From Vulcanimicrobiota bacterium (lineage in GTDB: Bacteria; Vulcanimicrobiota; Vulcanimicrobiia; Vulcanimicrobiales; Vulcanimicrobiaceae), in NCBI GenBank assembly GCA_013036095.1, contig JAAXCW010000002.1, positions 186,001 to 250,000 of the forward strand: 64,000 nt of DNA, written 5' to 3'. The stretch's first letter is position 1, and each line of letters begins with the position of its first letter. The position numbers and the translations under genes are program-made. Below, piece by piece: positions 16,657 to 25,448 of this stretch. Under the pieces are notes generated by a model that was not told where the DNA came from, did no database searches, and saw nothing but the letters and a program-made list of their open reading frames with translations.

Positions 16657-17135
16657 GAGCTCCCGATAATGACGCCGGCGGCAAACACCAGCGCTCCGCC
16701 GACGATAACCTCGACGGCCGAGATCCAAAAACTCGATGAGAAAAACTTGTAGCGAATGTAGGCGATCGCGATCAGCTCGCACCCGACAACGAAATACGCG
16801 AGCGTCAGCGCGGTATGCACGTTCGGAATGAGAAACGGCAGCGTGTGCATCACGCCGCCGAAAAACGTCATGACACCGGTGATCGCTCCTCGGATGACCG
16901 GATTGCCGCGCCCGGTCAGCGAGCCGTCGTCGGAGAGTCCCTCCGAAAAGGCCATGGAAATGCCGGCGCCGACCGCCGCTGCTAAGCCCACCAGAAACGC
17001 CGCGCGCGACGTGTGCGTGGCAAATGCCGCCGCGAAGATCGGCGCCAGCGTCGAAACCGATCCGTCCATCAAACCCGCCAAGCCCGGCTGAATGATCTGC
17101 AGCACCATATGCTGCTGCTTGACCTGCGCCATCAT
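16653..17135 (-). CDS. VIT1/CCC1-family transporter (iron/manganese)
   Basis: About 160 aa with roughly five membrane segments. The N-terminal segment [20 protein letters not shown] carries the family's DGxxS signature, followed by [20 protein letters not shown] and a loop ([17 protein letters not shown]). CCC1/VIT1 proteins move Fe2+ or Mn2+ out of the cytosol; this shorter form resembles bacterial VIT1 homologues. ATG 17135 lies one base after the stop of the PDZ/GAF gene, so the two form an operon; longer starts in this frame would lie inside that gene. Its end is formed at a dispersed repeat. Confidence 0.82.
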   Translation of the reverse strand: MMAQVKQQHMVLQIIQPGLAGLMDGSVSTLAPIFAAAFATHTSRAAFLVGLAAAVGAGISMAFSEGLSDDGSLTGRGNPVIRGAITGVMTFFGGVMHTLPFLIPNVHTALTLAYFVVGCELIAIAYIRYKFFSSSFWISAVEVIVGGALVFAAGVIIGSS

Positions 17136-17136
17136 T

Positions 17137-18843
17137 CTACGCCGTGACCGCCGCCTTGAGCTGCGCGTTCTCATCCTCGAGTTCGGCCACGCGCTCGCGC
17201 AGCGCCGCCGCGTGGAACTTCGCATATGCTGCGCCCGCGGCCACCGCGGCTCGCTCGATGAGCATCACTTCGTCCCCGTCGACGTCGGTACCATTGGAAT
17301 GCGTGCCGTAGAACGCGATCGCTTCTAGCTCCATCTCCGAAAATAATGGCACCGCGAGCGCCATGTGCCGCTCGGTTAGGCGGTACGGTTTGCGTTGCGC
17401 TCGTAAGATCGCAATCAGTGACTCGCCGTCTTCAGTCGGCGCTTCTCCCGGCCGTCCGCGCGCGGCGTGAACGAACTCCAACGTTCCACCGTCCTGCACC
17501 AGCATCAACACGCCATCCGCCAACGCAAACGCGCGCACGGGTTCGTCGATCAGCAAACGGTTGACGTGCTCGGGGGTTCGCGCATAGGGAATCGCCGATG
17601 CCACCGTCGCCACGTGCTCTTCGGCGCGGTGACGCGCGCGAAAGATCAGCCAGTCCATCACCCGATCGACGCGCGCATGCAGAGCATTAAACGAAAAGCC
17701 GAGCACCAACGCCAGCGCCATATCGGCGAACAGCCCGGCACGCGATGCCGAAAGCGCGCTGGAAAAGAACATATCGACGAGCGCAAAAATGCCGACGATA
17801 ATCGTCGAAATCACCGCATAGACGACCGCGCGGCTGATCGCCACATTGACGTCGATAACGCGATGTTTGAGCACCGTGTACAGCACCGCCACTGCAGGCA
17901 CAAGTGTGTACGCCAGCGTCAGCAGTGAATGTTCGAGATAGGTCGTGTTATAGAGTCCCAGATTCCCTTGCGATCCAAAAAAATCCACGAGCGCAGCAAC
18001 TGCGGTAATCGAAAATGCCCAAATGACCCAGCGCAGACGTTCGCGCGTGGCGATTTTGCTTTCCGCGTATGTTGCAACAAGAATCGCCGGTATGCTTAAA
18101 TACGCCAGCAACGTGAGGCCGGTCGAGATGAAGGTTCCCTCGCCCCAATCGATGCCGAAGTAAACCCACAGCACGATTTCGAGGGAGCCGCATGCGACCG
18201 CGGCCGCCATCACCGCATAAATCGCCAATTCGATTTTGCGACGCCATGCCGGTAACGGGCCTTCATGCAAGAGATGCAATGCGAATATGGCGCCAAAGAA
18301 GGGCGGCACCCATGTCAGCAGGCCCGACCACAGATCTCCGATGGGAAACCACCACACGGGCCCCATTAGATAGAAATCGTTAACCGGGCCGCCGCCGTTT
18401 AATGCGAAAATAAAAAACGCCCACGTTGCAATATTCGGTCGTTTGAGAACGAGAAACGCGCCGAGAATCAGCATCAAAAGCGCGGCGAGTTGACGTAGCA
18501 CGATCACCGGCACGTTTGGCACTTCCGGCATCGTTGTTATGCGGGCGATGTAATGGCCGCCGTGCGAAACGAATGGTATCTCAAGCGGCTTGCCGGCGTC
18601 AGCCGTTTCCGGATAGAGCGCGGCATCACGCTGCAGCAGAGTTTTTCCGGCAAGATCGACGTGATCGCCGGGTTTCACGCCGGCGGCGACCGCAGCCGTC
18701 CCAGCTGCCGTCACGACCCCTTTGTAATTGATGTCCAGGCCCGCATTGCCCAGCGGATGGCCGAAATCACGCCGCAAATCGGGCACCCACGTCGCCAGCG
18801 ACGCCGCAGCCAAAAGAAAGACGAGGACGTACCGCCTGGTCAT
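17137..18843 (-). CDS. Membrane protein with PDZ, multi-TM and GAF-like domains, no kinase
   Basis: A 568-aa protein. An N-terminal membrane anchor is followed by a PDZ-like segment ([19 protein letters not shown], about residues 50-110), then about eight membrane helices (residues about 115-390), a cytoplasmic GAF-like domain (about 410-540) and a C-terminal coiled coil ([19 protein letters not shown]). The layout resembles the input half of a sensor kinase, but there is no H-box or ATPase domain and no output domain. A paralogue with the same order lies at 61925-63667. It is co-transcribed with the VIT1-type transporter, which may suggest envelope or metal stress sensing (inference). Confidence 0.8.
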   Translation of the reverse strand: MTRRYVLVFLLAAASLATWVPDLRRDFGHPLGNAGLDINYKGVVTAAGTAAVAAGVKPGDHVDLAGKTLLQRDAALYPETADAGKPLEIPFVSHGGHYIARITTMPEVPNVPVIVLRQLAALLMLILGAFLVLKRPNIATWAFFIFALNGGGPVNDFYLMGPVWWFPIGDLWSGLLTWVPPFFGAIFALHLLHEGPLPAWRRKIELAIYAVMAAAVACGSLEIVLWVYFGIDWGEGTFISTGLTLLAYLSIPAILVATYAESKIATRERLRWVIWAFSITAVAALVDFFGSQGNLGLYNTTYLEHSLLTLAYTLVPAVAVLYTVLKHRVIDVNVAISRAVVYAVISTIIVGIFALVDMFFSSALSASRAGLFADMALALVLGFSFNALHARVDRVMDWLIFRARHRAEEHVATVASAIPYARTPEHVNRLLIDEPVRAFALADGVLMLVQDGGTLEFVHAARGRPGEAPTEDGESLIAILRAQRKPYRLTERHMALAVPLFSEMELEAIAFYGTHSNGTDVDGDEVMLIERAAVAAGAAYAKFHAAALRERVAELEDENAQLKAAVTA

Positions 18844-18971
18844 GCGGTTAGATACGGCGCTGTTACCCCGGGGTCATGGTTCCTGGTGTCATGATGAGCG
18901 GGCGCCCTAAGGCGCCCCAGTCGAACCGCGGCCGAGCTTGTCGAGCCCGCAGACCACGCATACTTTGCGAA
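18844..18971. other. Intergenic stretch before the second RNA element
   Basis: Start of a 560-base gap (18844-19403). It holds only dispersed-repeat copy d; the second RNA element follows, and from 19157 to 19403 I see no convincing gene before tsaD. Confidence 0.6.
18886..18950. repeat. Dispersed modular repeat, copy d
   Basis: GTGTCATGATGAGC, hairpin GGGCGCC/GGCGCCC with loop CTAA, AGTCGAACCGC, then GGCCGAGCTTGTCGAGCCCGC. Confidence 0.8.
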
Positions 18972-19156
18972 CGTCGCTCGCCGTCGTGAATGCGACTTGC
19001 TGGGCCGTTTCGATACTCCGCGCTGCCGCGAGTTCGATCCTCGCACGGTCCAGCCCGAAGCTTGGCTTCCGGATAATCGGCGTGATAATGTGGAGTGGTA
19101 TCGAACCGGCTATCGCACCGTCAACGAGGCGCTCCTGGACGAGCGCCTCGTTTTGT
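18972..19156 (+). ncRNA. Candidate structured RNA with T-loop hairpin and pseudoknot, copy 2
   Basis: Diverged copy of the element at 6951-7158. Helix A here is 19005-19016 (CCGTTTCGATAC) with 19098-19109 (GTATCGAACCGG): 11 of 12 pairs, although the bases differ almost completely from copy 1, so pairing is kept by compensatory change. The T-arm-like hairpin (19028-19044, loop TTCGATC) is identical. Helix B pairs 19079-19088 with 19110-19119, weaker (8 of 10). Conserved linear blocks are GTCGTGAA at the head, GTGGAGTGG before the 3' strand of A, and TCAACGAGGCGCTC at the terminator. No protein is encoded. Confidence 0.6.
19124..19154 (+). terminator. Intrinsic terminator of RNA element copy 2
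   Basis: ACGAGGCGCTC, six-base loop, GAGCGCCTCGT followed by TTTG. The stem is identical to that of copy 1. Confidence 0.82.
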
Positions 19157-19403
19157 TATATTGCTTTTAAATAGCCGGCCAAATAAGAAATACGACGCCG
19201 ATAGCGGCATTGACCAGACCCGGTGCCTGCGGCAACGCGCGCGGTTTGCGCTCTTCCGCAGCCCTGTTGGCCCAGCCGACGATGGTTCAAGAACAACGGC
19301 GTAGGACCGGGAGACGGTCATATCGACCTTTTCGCCGCCGCCCGCATGTGCCTTTGCCATCCTTAGATGCATCGTGCCCCTGTGGGCCTAATGGAAGACG
19401 GCC

Positions 19404-20426
19404 ATGCCGATAGTCCTAGGGATTGAGACCTCATGCGACGACACCTCGGCCGCCGTGGTCGAGGACGGCGTGCGCGTGCGTTCGAGCGTCGCGACAAACC
19501 AAGACGCCTTTCATGCCAAATACGGCGGCATCGTCCCCGAGATCGCGAGCCGCCAACACGTCGCGCTTCTGACCGCTGCCATCGAAGACGCCGCGCAACG
19601 CGCGAACGTGTCGCTCGACGCAATCGACGGCATCGCCGTCACCCGCGGACCCGGATTGATCGGCAGCCTGGTTGTCGGCGTCGCATCGGCCAAAGCGCTC
19701 GCGTTCGCGCTGCACAAACCGCTCTACGGCATCAACCATTTGCACGGCCACATCTTCGCGACATTTTTGGATCGCGACGGCGATACACCGCGCTATCCCT
19801 TCCTCACGCTGCTCGTCTCCGGCGGGCATTCGCAGCTCGTCGAAGTCGAAAGCGCGACGCAGATGCACGTCATCGGCCGCACCACCGACGACGCCGCCGG
19901 CGAGGCTTTCGATAAATCCGCGCGTCTGCTCGGCCTGCCGTTTCCCGGCGGACCGGAAATCGACAAGCTCGCGTGCGAGGGCAATCCGCAAGCGATAAAG
20001 TTTCCGCGTCATCGCGCGGACCCGGGATCGCTCGACATGAGTTTCTCCGGAATAAAAACCGCCGTGCGTTATTTTGTCGAATCCGAGGAAGGCAAAAACG
20101 CGAACAAAGCCGACATCGCCGCTTCGTTTCAAGCCGCGGTCGTCGACGTGCTTATGCAGCGCCTTGCCGCCGCTTTCGAGCGAAAGCCCTACACGAGCGT
20201 CGTGCTTTCCGGCGGCGTAGCCGCCAACAGCGCACTGCAGCAGGCGCTGCGCGACTGGGGCAAACGGACGAACGTACCCGTTTTTATTCCGCCGCCGAAA
20301 TACTGCACCGACAATGCCGCCATGATCGCCGCCGCCGCCGCGCATCAAGGCGACGCGGTGCGCGTCGATCCGCTCGCGCTATCGGCCGATCCGAACCTGC
20401 CGTTCGAATTGACGGTGTCTCGATGA
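19404..20426 (+). CDS. tsaD: tRNA N6-threonylcarbamoyladenosine biosynthesis protein TsaD
   Basis: A 340-aa ASKHA-fold enzyme that transfers the threonylcarbamoyl group to A37 of ANN-decoding tRNAs together with TsaB and TsaE. Seen here: VLGIETSCDDTSAAVVEDG at the N-terminus, the metal-binding HLHGH motif (INHLHGHIFA), LLVSGGHSQLVEV, GEAFDKSARLLGLPFPGG, and the C-terminal YCTDNAAMIAAAA. Length and start (ATG 19404) match the family. tsaB and tsaE are not in the window. The peptide-binding lipoprotein gene begins 25 bases after its stop. Confidence 0.97.
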   Translation: MPIVLGIETSCDDTSAAVVEDGVRVRSSVATNQDAFHAKYGGIVPEIASRQHVALLTAAIEDAAQRANVSLDAIDGIAVTRGPGLIGSLVVGVASAKALAFALHKPLYGINHLHGHIFATFLDRDGDTPRYPFLTLLVSGGHSQLVEVESATQMHVIGRTTDDAAGEAFDKSARLLGLPFPGGPEIDKLACEGNPQAIKFPRHRADPGSLDMSFSGIKTAVRYFVESEEGKNANKADIAASFQAAVVDVLMQRLAAAFERKPYTSVVLSGGVAANSALQQALRDWGKRTNVPVFIPPPKYCTDNAAMIAAAAAHQGDAVRVDPLALSADPNLPFELTVSR

Positions 20427-20446
20427 CCAATGGTGGCGTGGTAATG

Positions 20447-20483
20447 GTGTCATGGTGAGCGGGCGCCACGTGTCGAGGGCCGC
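20447..20483. repeat. Dispersed modular repeat, copy e (supplies a start codon)
   Basis: GTGTCATGGTGAGCGGGCGCC joined to GTGTCGAGGGCCGC. The ATG of the following lipoprotein gene (20452) and its alternative GTG starts (20455 and about 20470) all lie inside the repeat. Confidence 0.7.
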
Positions 20484-22086
20484 ATTAACTATACTATTGC
20501 TCGCCCTTACGGCATGCTCCCAAGGCGGCCAGCAACAAAACAGGACCGGCCGATCGACCCTCGTCATCGCACAGCAGCGCGAACCGATGTCGCTCAACGC
20601 CGCGCTGGAGAACGGGCAATCGCAGACCGAATGGGGCGAACTGCTCTTCTCGTTCCTCGTGAAATACGATAACCACGGCGTTCTCGTGCCGGACGTCGCG
20701 ACGCAGGTACCGTCGCTGACAAACGGCGGCATCAGCGCCGACGGACGCACGATCACCTACCATCTGCGAAAACACGTGCGCTTCAGCGACGGTCAATCGC
20801 TTACAGCCGAGGATTGCGTTTGGTCGATTAACGCCATCAACAATCCGGCGAACAACGTACAATCGCGTTACGGCTACGATCGCATCGCCTCCGCGCAGGC
20901 GCCCAATGCAACGACGCTCGTTCTTCATTTGAAGGAGCCGTTCTCACCGGTGCTCACGCTGGTGATGGCGCCGCAAGGCTTTCCGATTCTGCCCAAACAT
21001 ATTCTGGCGAAGTATCCCGACTTCAATCGTATTGATTTCAACAGCAAACCGATCGGCTCGGGCCCGTACGTCGTCGATCGCTGGCTGCGCGGGGATCGGG
21101 TCGAGATGCACGCCAACCCGTATTATTTCGGTGGAAAACCGCGCATCGAACACTTGGTCGTCCGCTTCATCCCCGACGCGCAAACCGCGCTCAATCTGTT
21201 GCAGACGCACGAAGTCCAAGGCTATTTCAACGCCCAAGATTACGCGCAATATCCGCTGCTCATGAAGTTGAGCGGTTACCGCATTCTGAGCACACCGGTC
21301 AGCGCCGTCGGCTCGATCATCTTCAACACACAGTCGCCGCAAGCAAACGACCCGCGCGTGCGACATGCGCTCGCCCAAGCAATTGACATCCGCAGTCTAG
21401 TCTCCAAAGGCACTCGCGGCGCACTCAATAGCGAAACCGCCGGACGCGGCCTCTTCATCTGGTCGTACGACAAAAACGCCTATCCCGATATTCCCTACGA
21501 TCCGTCCGGCGCGCGCGCGCTCTTGGAAACGGCCGGGTGGCACGTCGGACCCAATGGCGTGCGCACCAAAAACGGCGCGCCCCTCGATTTGCTCATGGTG
21601 ATTCAAGCCGCAACTCCGGGCGATGCGATCATGGGCAATTTGGCGACGCAATACGAACGCGCCGTGGGCGCGCGCGTCGAAATCAAAGCCTTCAACATCA
21701 CCCAATTCGTCGCGCCCGTCAGCGTCGGCGGCCCGGTGTATGGCGGAAAATTCAACCTCGCACTCTATTCGTTCGTCAACGGTGACGATCCGGATACCAC
21801 CGACCAATTCGCCTGCGCGAACGTCCCCCCGCACGGCTACAATAAGTCGCGTATTTGCGATCCGCGCATCGACGCGCTGCTCCTCGCCGGTCGCAGCACG
21901 TTCGATCTCGACAAACGAAAAGCGATCTACACGCAACTTCAGCGGCTGCTCTACCAAGAGCTGCCGATTATCCTCATCTATCAGCGCCGCGAAATCGACA
22001 CGTTCACCTCACGCCTGCAGGACGAATCGGGTTCGAGCGACAGCGTGTTTTGGAACGTGGCTAACTGGCGGCTATCGGGCGACTAA
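20452..22086 (+). CDS. ABC-type peptide/nickel substrate-binding lipoprotein (SBP_bac_5)
   Basis: A 544-aa extracytoplasmic binding protein. The N-terminus has a lipoprotein signal with lipobox LLALTACS; the body has the family pattern LVIAQQREPMSLNAALENGQ, GRTITYHLRKHVRFSDGQSL, and GSGPYVVDRW. Such proteins deliver oligopeptides or similar ligands to ABC importers. No permease or ATPase gene is nearby, so it is an orphan. The signal peptide begins at or inside a dispersed repeat; the first residues (MVSGRHV) are repeat-encoded, and GTG at about 20470 is an alternative start. Confidence 0.9.
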   Translation: MVSGRHVSRAALTILLLALTACSQGGQQQNRTGRSTLVIAQQREPMSLNAALENGQSQTEWGELLFSFLVKYDNHGVLVPDVATQVPSLTNGGISADGRTITYHLRKHVRFSDGQSLTAEDCVWSINAINNPANNVQSRYGYDRIASAQAPNATTLVLHLKEPFSPVLTLVMAPQGFPILPKHILAKYPDFNRIDFNSKPIGSGPYVVDRWLRGDRVEMHANPYYFGGKPRIEHLVVRFIPDAQTALNLLQTHEVQGYFNAQDYAQYPLLMKLSGYRILSTPVSAVGSIIFNTQSPQANDPRVRHALAQAIDIRSLVSKGTRGALNSETAGRGLFIWSYDKNAYPDIPYDPSGARALLETAGWHVGPNGVRTKNGAPLDLLMVIQAATPGDAIMGNLATQYERAVGARVEIKAFNITQFVAPVSVGGPVYGGKFNLALYSFVNGDDPDTTDQFACANVPPHGYNKSRICDPRIDALLLAGRSTFDLDKRKAIYTQLQRLLYQELPIILIYQRREIDTFTSRLQDESGSSDSVFWNVANWRLSGD

Positions 22087-22092
22087 TTCGAA

Positions 22093-22158
22093 GTGTCATC
22101 CTGAGCGGACGCCATAAGGCGTCCCGGTCGAAGGACGGCCGAGCTTGGCGAGGCCCGC
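22093..22158. repeat. Dispersed modular repeat, copy f
   Basis: GTGTCATCCTGAGC, hairpin GGACGCC/GGCGTCC with loop ATAA, CGGTCGAAGGAC, then GGCCGAGCTTGGCGAGGCC. It fills the gap between two convergent genes. Confidence 0.85.
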
Positions 22159-22159
22159 G

Positions 22160-22876
22160 CTAAGGAAACACGCCGAGATCGCGCACGCGTTGGGCCGCCT
22201 CACGAAACGCCGTCATTGCGTGACGCATCGGGCGCGGACCGAAGCTGATTCGCCTCACGCCTAACTCGGCCATCCGCGCGATCGAGGGCGCTCCGGGTAA
22301 CGCGAGCATGTTGACCGGCGCCGGAATCGCTTTCACCAGACGCGCGACCACCTCTTCATCCGTCGGTCCGAGCACATAGATGCAGTCCGCGCCCGCGTCC
22401 ACGTACAGCATCGCGCGGCGCACGCTTTCGCGAAACTTCTCATCATCCGGTAACTCCGTCCGGAAAAAAACATCGGTGCGCGCGTTAATAACGAGCGGGA
22501 CTCCGAGCTGGTCGCCGGTGCGGCGAATCGCTTTAATTCGTTCGGCCTGCAAATCCGGATCGTACAGCACCGAGGTATCCTTGTGCGCCGAATCCTCGAA
22601 GTTCAAGCCAACCGCGCCCGCCTCAATTGCACCGCGCGCCGTCGCAATAGCATCTTCAACGGCCGGACCATACCCCGCCTCGAGATCGGCCGTCACCGGG
22701 ATGTCCACCCCGCACGCAATGCGCGCGACGGTTGCAAGCATGAGATCGCGCCCAATCTCTTCGTTATCGTCATATCCGAGCGACGCCGAAATCGCGGCGC
22801 TCGCAGTCGCCGCCGCGGGAAAGCCGAGTTCTTCGATAATTTTCGCACCCGCGACGTCCCACACGTTCACGAGCAC
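22160..22876 (-). CDS. Isocitrate lyase/PEP mutase family protein
   Basis: A 238-aa (or longer) TIM-barrel enzyme. It shows the family's VNVWDVAGAKIIEELGFPA, metal-binding VTADLEAGYG, LNFEDSAHKD and VINARTDVFF. Members are carboxyvinyl-carboxyphosphonate or oxaloacetate hydrolase-like; the substrate is not predictable. GTG 22876 is given as start, but 20 further residues characteristic of the family (TQREKAEHLRALHHGDRSLV) are encoded in frame upstream, ending at an ATA codon (22939) that overlaps the argD stop as ATAG. Either the protein is N-terminally short or it starts at a non-standard codon. Confidence 0.85.
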   Translation of the reverse strand: MLVNVWDVAGAKIIEELGFPAAATASAAISASLGYDDNEEIGRDLMLATVARIACGVDIPVTADLEAGYGPAVEDAIATARGAIEAGAVGLNFEDSAHKDTSVLYDPDLQAERIKAIRRTGDQLGVPLVINARTDVFFRTELPDDEKFRESVRRAMLYVDAGADCIYVLGPTDEEVVARLVKAIPAPVNMLALPGAPSIARMAELGVRRISFGPRPMRHAMTAFREAAQRVRDLGVFP

Positions 22877-22935
22877 CAGCGATCGATCGCCGTGGTGCAG
22901 CGCCCGAAGGTGCTCCGCTTTCTCGCGCTGTGTAG

Positions 22936-24132
22936 CTATTTTGCGGCGACCGGAACCGAAAGCGATCGCGCGGCGGCGTTCAGCGCGCTCATTGCGACCG
23001 ACAGTTGTTCCTCGGTAACGATCAGCGGCGGCGCAAAACGCATCGTGTTATTGCCGGCCTTATTCAAAAGCACGCGGGCATTCTCACGCGCGTGCGTCAC
23101 CAGCGTGGCGGCGTCGTGCGGATCCTTCACCGGCAATCCCGCAAGCAATCCGAGGCCGCGCGGCTCGCCGAAAATGTCGGAAAACTGGCCCGCGACTTCG
23201 CGCAATTCACCGAACAGCACCGCTGACATTCGCTCGACGTTCTGCTGCAAGCCAATCTCGTCGCGAATCCGCAAATGCGTGAGGCCGGCTGCGCATGGCA
23301 CCGGCGAACCGCCGAACGTGGTGCCGTGATCGCCGGGCTGAAGCCCCATGGCCACGCGCTCTGTCAGCAGCATCGCGCCAATCGGCAAACCGTTGGCTAG
23401 CGCCTTCGCAATCGTGATAATGTCGGGGCGCACGCCGAAATGCTGGAACGCAAAGAGCGGACCGATGCGCCCCATGCCGCACTGGATCTCATCAAAAATC
23501 AGCAGCGCGCCGTGTCGCCTGCAAAGATCGCATGCCGCTTGCAAAAATTCACGCGTTGCGGGAATGACGCCGCTCTCTCCCTGCACCGGCTCGACGATGA
23601 ACGCCGCGACCGTCTCGTCGATGGTTTTGCCGAGCGCCTCGATATCGTTGAACGGCGTGTAGCGGAAGCCGCCGGGCAGCGGATCGAAGCCTTCTTGGTA
23701 CTTTTCGTTGGGCGTCGCCGCGAGCGCGCCGAGCGTGCGTCCGTGAAAACTGCCGTTACAGGAAAGAATAGTGCGGCGTTTCGTATCCCCGTTTCGGTAG
23801 GCGAACTTGCGCGCGAGCTTGATCGCGGCTTCATTCGCTTCGGCGCCGGAATTACAGAAAAACACGCGGTCGAACCCTGAGCGCTTGGCCAGCTCGTTTG
23901 CCAGCGACCGCGCCGGCTCGTGTCCGAATAGGTTGCTGGACTGCACCAGCGTGTGCGCCTGTTTCGAGATAGCCTCAGCGATACCGGGATGTGCGTGTCC
24001 AAGCGCGCAGACCGCAATCCCGCCGATCATGTCCAGATATCGCGTTCCGGCATCGTCGAAAAGATAACAGCCCTGGCCGCGCACGATCGTAATCGGCGCG
24101 CTGCGGTAATTCTGGAGTAAGTGGTTATCCAC
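22936..24132 (-). CDS. argD: Acetylornithine/ornithine-type aminotransferase
   Basis: A 398-aa class-III PLP aminotransferase converting N-acetylglutamate semialdehyde to N-acetylornithine. Seen: FFCNSGAEANEAAIKLARKF, NGSFHGRTLGALAATPN, LLIFDEIQCGMGRIG, and the PLP lysine in TIAKALANGLPIGAM. The start is taken as GTG 24132, which overlaps the argJ stop by one base (TAGTG) and gives the normal N-terminus (VDNHLLQNYRSAP); the longer frame reaches into argJ. Last gene of the leftward arginine operon. Confidence 0.94.
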   Translation of the reverse strand: MDNHLLQNYRSAPITIVRGQGCYLFDDAGTRYLDMIGGIAVCALGHAHPGIAEAISKQAHTLVQSSNLFGHEPARSLANELAKRSGFDRVFFCNSGAEANEAAIKLARKFAYRNGDTKRRTILSCNGSFHGRTLGALAATPNEKYQEGFDPLPGGFRYTPFNDIEALGKTIDETVAAFIVEPVQGESGVIPATREFLQAACDLCRRHGALLIFDEIQCGMGRIGPLFAFQHFGVRPDIITIAKALANGLPIGAMLLTERVAMGLQPGDHGTTFGGSPVPCAAGLTHLRIRDEIGLQQNVERMSAVLFGELREVAGQFSDIFGEPRGLGLLAGLPVKDPHDAATLVTHARENARVLLNKAGNNTMRFAPPLIVTEEQLSVAMSALNAAARSLSVPVAAK

Positions 24133-25373
24133 TACGTACGATAACTCGCGTTGATGCGCACCCAGTCGCGTGAGATATCGCAAGCCCATCCGGTGGCGGC
24201 GGCGGGACCGATGCCAAGGTCGAGCCGGATGGTAATACTCTTGTGCTCGAGTTCGCGATGTCCCTCGGCCTCGGAAAGCACTTCGACGGCGCCCACGTCA
24301 ACCCACAACAGGTCGTTGAGATAGAGCGACCACTTCTCGGGATCCATGCCGCAACGCGCTTCGCCGGCGGCGGCGACGATGCGCCCCCAATTCGGATCCT
24401 CGCCGTTGATCATCGACTTCACCGAATTGCGATTGATAATCGACCGCGCAACGGTGCGCGCCTGCATTTCATCCTTGGCGCCGGTCACGTGCACGGTCAA
24501 GGTCTTGGTCGCGCCTTCGCCGTCCGCGACCATCGCCTGCGCGAGCTCTTCACACAGTTTGTTGAGCGCCGCGCCGAAATGCTTGGGTGCGTTCGCTTCG
24601 GAAATCGGAGCGAATGCGTACGCTGAATCGTTGGTCGACATATCGCCGTCAACCGAAATCATATTGAAGCTTCTGTCGGCAGCTTCCACCAAATGACGCT
24701 GCAACTCGCTCTGCGACATCGGCGCGTCGGTCGCGATAAACGCGAGCATCGTCGCCAGATTGGGAGCGATCATCCCCGAGCCTTTCGCGATTCCACCAAC
24801 GACGTAGCGCTTCTCGCCATCGTAAAAAGCGTACGCCGCTAATTTCGGTACGCGATCGGTCGTCATAATGGCCTCGGCCGCATCCCATGCAGCTTCGCTT
24901 CCGGCTTCGAGATCGGCTGCGGCGCGCTCCAGCGACTTGGAAATGCGATCGATGGGCAGCGGCACGCCGATGACGCCCGTGGACGCTACCACCACGCTTT
25001 GTTTCGGAATCCCAAGCAGCGCTGCCGCCTGACGCGCGGTTGCGCGCGCATCGCGTTCACCCTTTGCGCCGGTGCACGCATTGGCGTTACCGGAATTGCA
25101 GACGATCGCGCGCATCTGCGAATCGTGCGTTTTCAGAGATTCGCGCGTTACCAAAACCGGTGCAGCTTTAATTTCATTGGTCGTCACCACCGACGCGCAG
25201 GCCTGCGGACCGTCAAACGCGATCAGAGCCAAATCGCGCTTGCGCTTCTTCACGCCCGCGTGCACGCCGGCCAGCCGCACGCCGGGCACATTCCCCAGCC
25301 CGCCGTTCAACGCGACCAACCGCGGCAGAATCAAATCGTCGATCGCGTTTGCTGTAATCTCTTTTTGTGTCAT
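24132..25373 (-). CDS. argJ: Bifunctional ornithine acetyltransferase/N-acetylglutamate synthase
   Basis: A 413-aa Ntn-fold enzyme that recycles the acetyl group from acetylornithine to glutamate. The autocleavage site is visible in GSGMIAPNLATMLAFIATDA (cleavage before the Thr), with upstream NSGNANACTG and C-terminal EDPNWGRIVAAAGEA. The start is ATG 25373 (MTQKEITAN); the longer open frame upstream is a dispersed repeat. With no argA in the cluster, ArgJ probably supplies both activities. It is separated from argC by repeat copy g only. Confidence 0.95.
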   Translation of the reverse strand: MTQKEITANAIDDLILPRLVALNGGLGNVPGVRLAGVHAGVKKRKRDLALIAFDGPQACASVVTTNEIKAAPVLVTRESLKTHDSQMRAIVCNSGNANACTGAKGERDARATARQAAALLGIPKQSVVVASTGVIGVPLPIDRISKSLERAAADLEAGSEAAWDAAEAIMTTDRVPKLAAYAFYDGEKRYVVGGIAKGSGMIAPNLATMLAFIATDAPMSQSELQRHLVEAADRSFNMISVDGDMSTNDSAYAFAPISEANAPKHFGAALNKLCEELAQAMVADGEGATKTLTVHVTGAKDEMQARTVARSIINRNSVKSMINGEDPNWGRIVAAAGEARCGMDPEKWSLYLNDLLWVDVGAVEVLSEAEGHRELEHKSITIRLDLGIGPAAATGWACDISRDWVRINASYRT

Positions 25374-25383
25374 GGTAATTATC

Positions 25384-25448
25384 TTGTCATCCTGAGCGGG
25401 CGCCATAAGGCGCCCCAGTCGAAGGGCGGCCGAGCTTGTCGAGGCCAC
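25384..25448. repeat. Dispersed modular repeat, copy g (supplies the argC C-terminus)
   Basis: TTGTCATCCTGAGC, hairpin GGGCGCC/GGCGCCC with loop ATAA, AGTCGAAGGGC, then GGCCGAGCTTGTCGAGGCC. On the minus strand it encodes the last about 18 residues and stop of argC. Confidence 0.88.

Noticed and set aside
19121..19372. Leftward frame with MTVSRSYAVVLEPSSAG, resembling the start of HicB
   Set aside because: Only about 12 residues are HicB-like, the rest is not, and it overlaps the RNA terminator. At best a remnant.
19431..20348. A 305-codon open frame antisense to tsaD
   Set aside because: Shadow of tsaD; no start signal and no domain.
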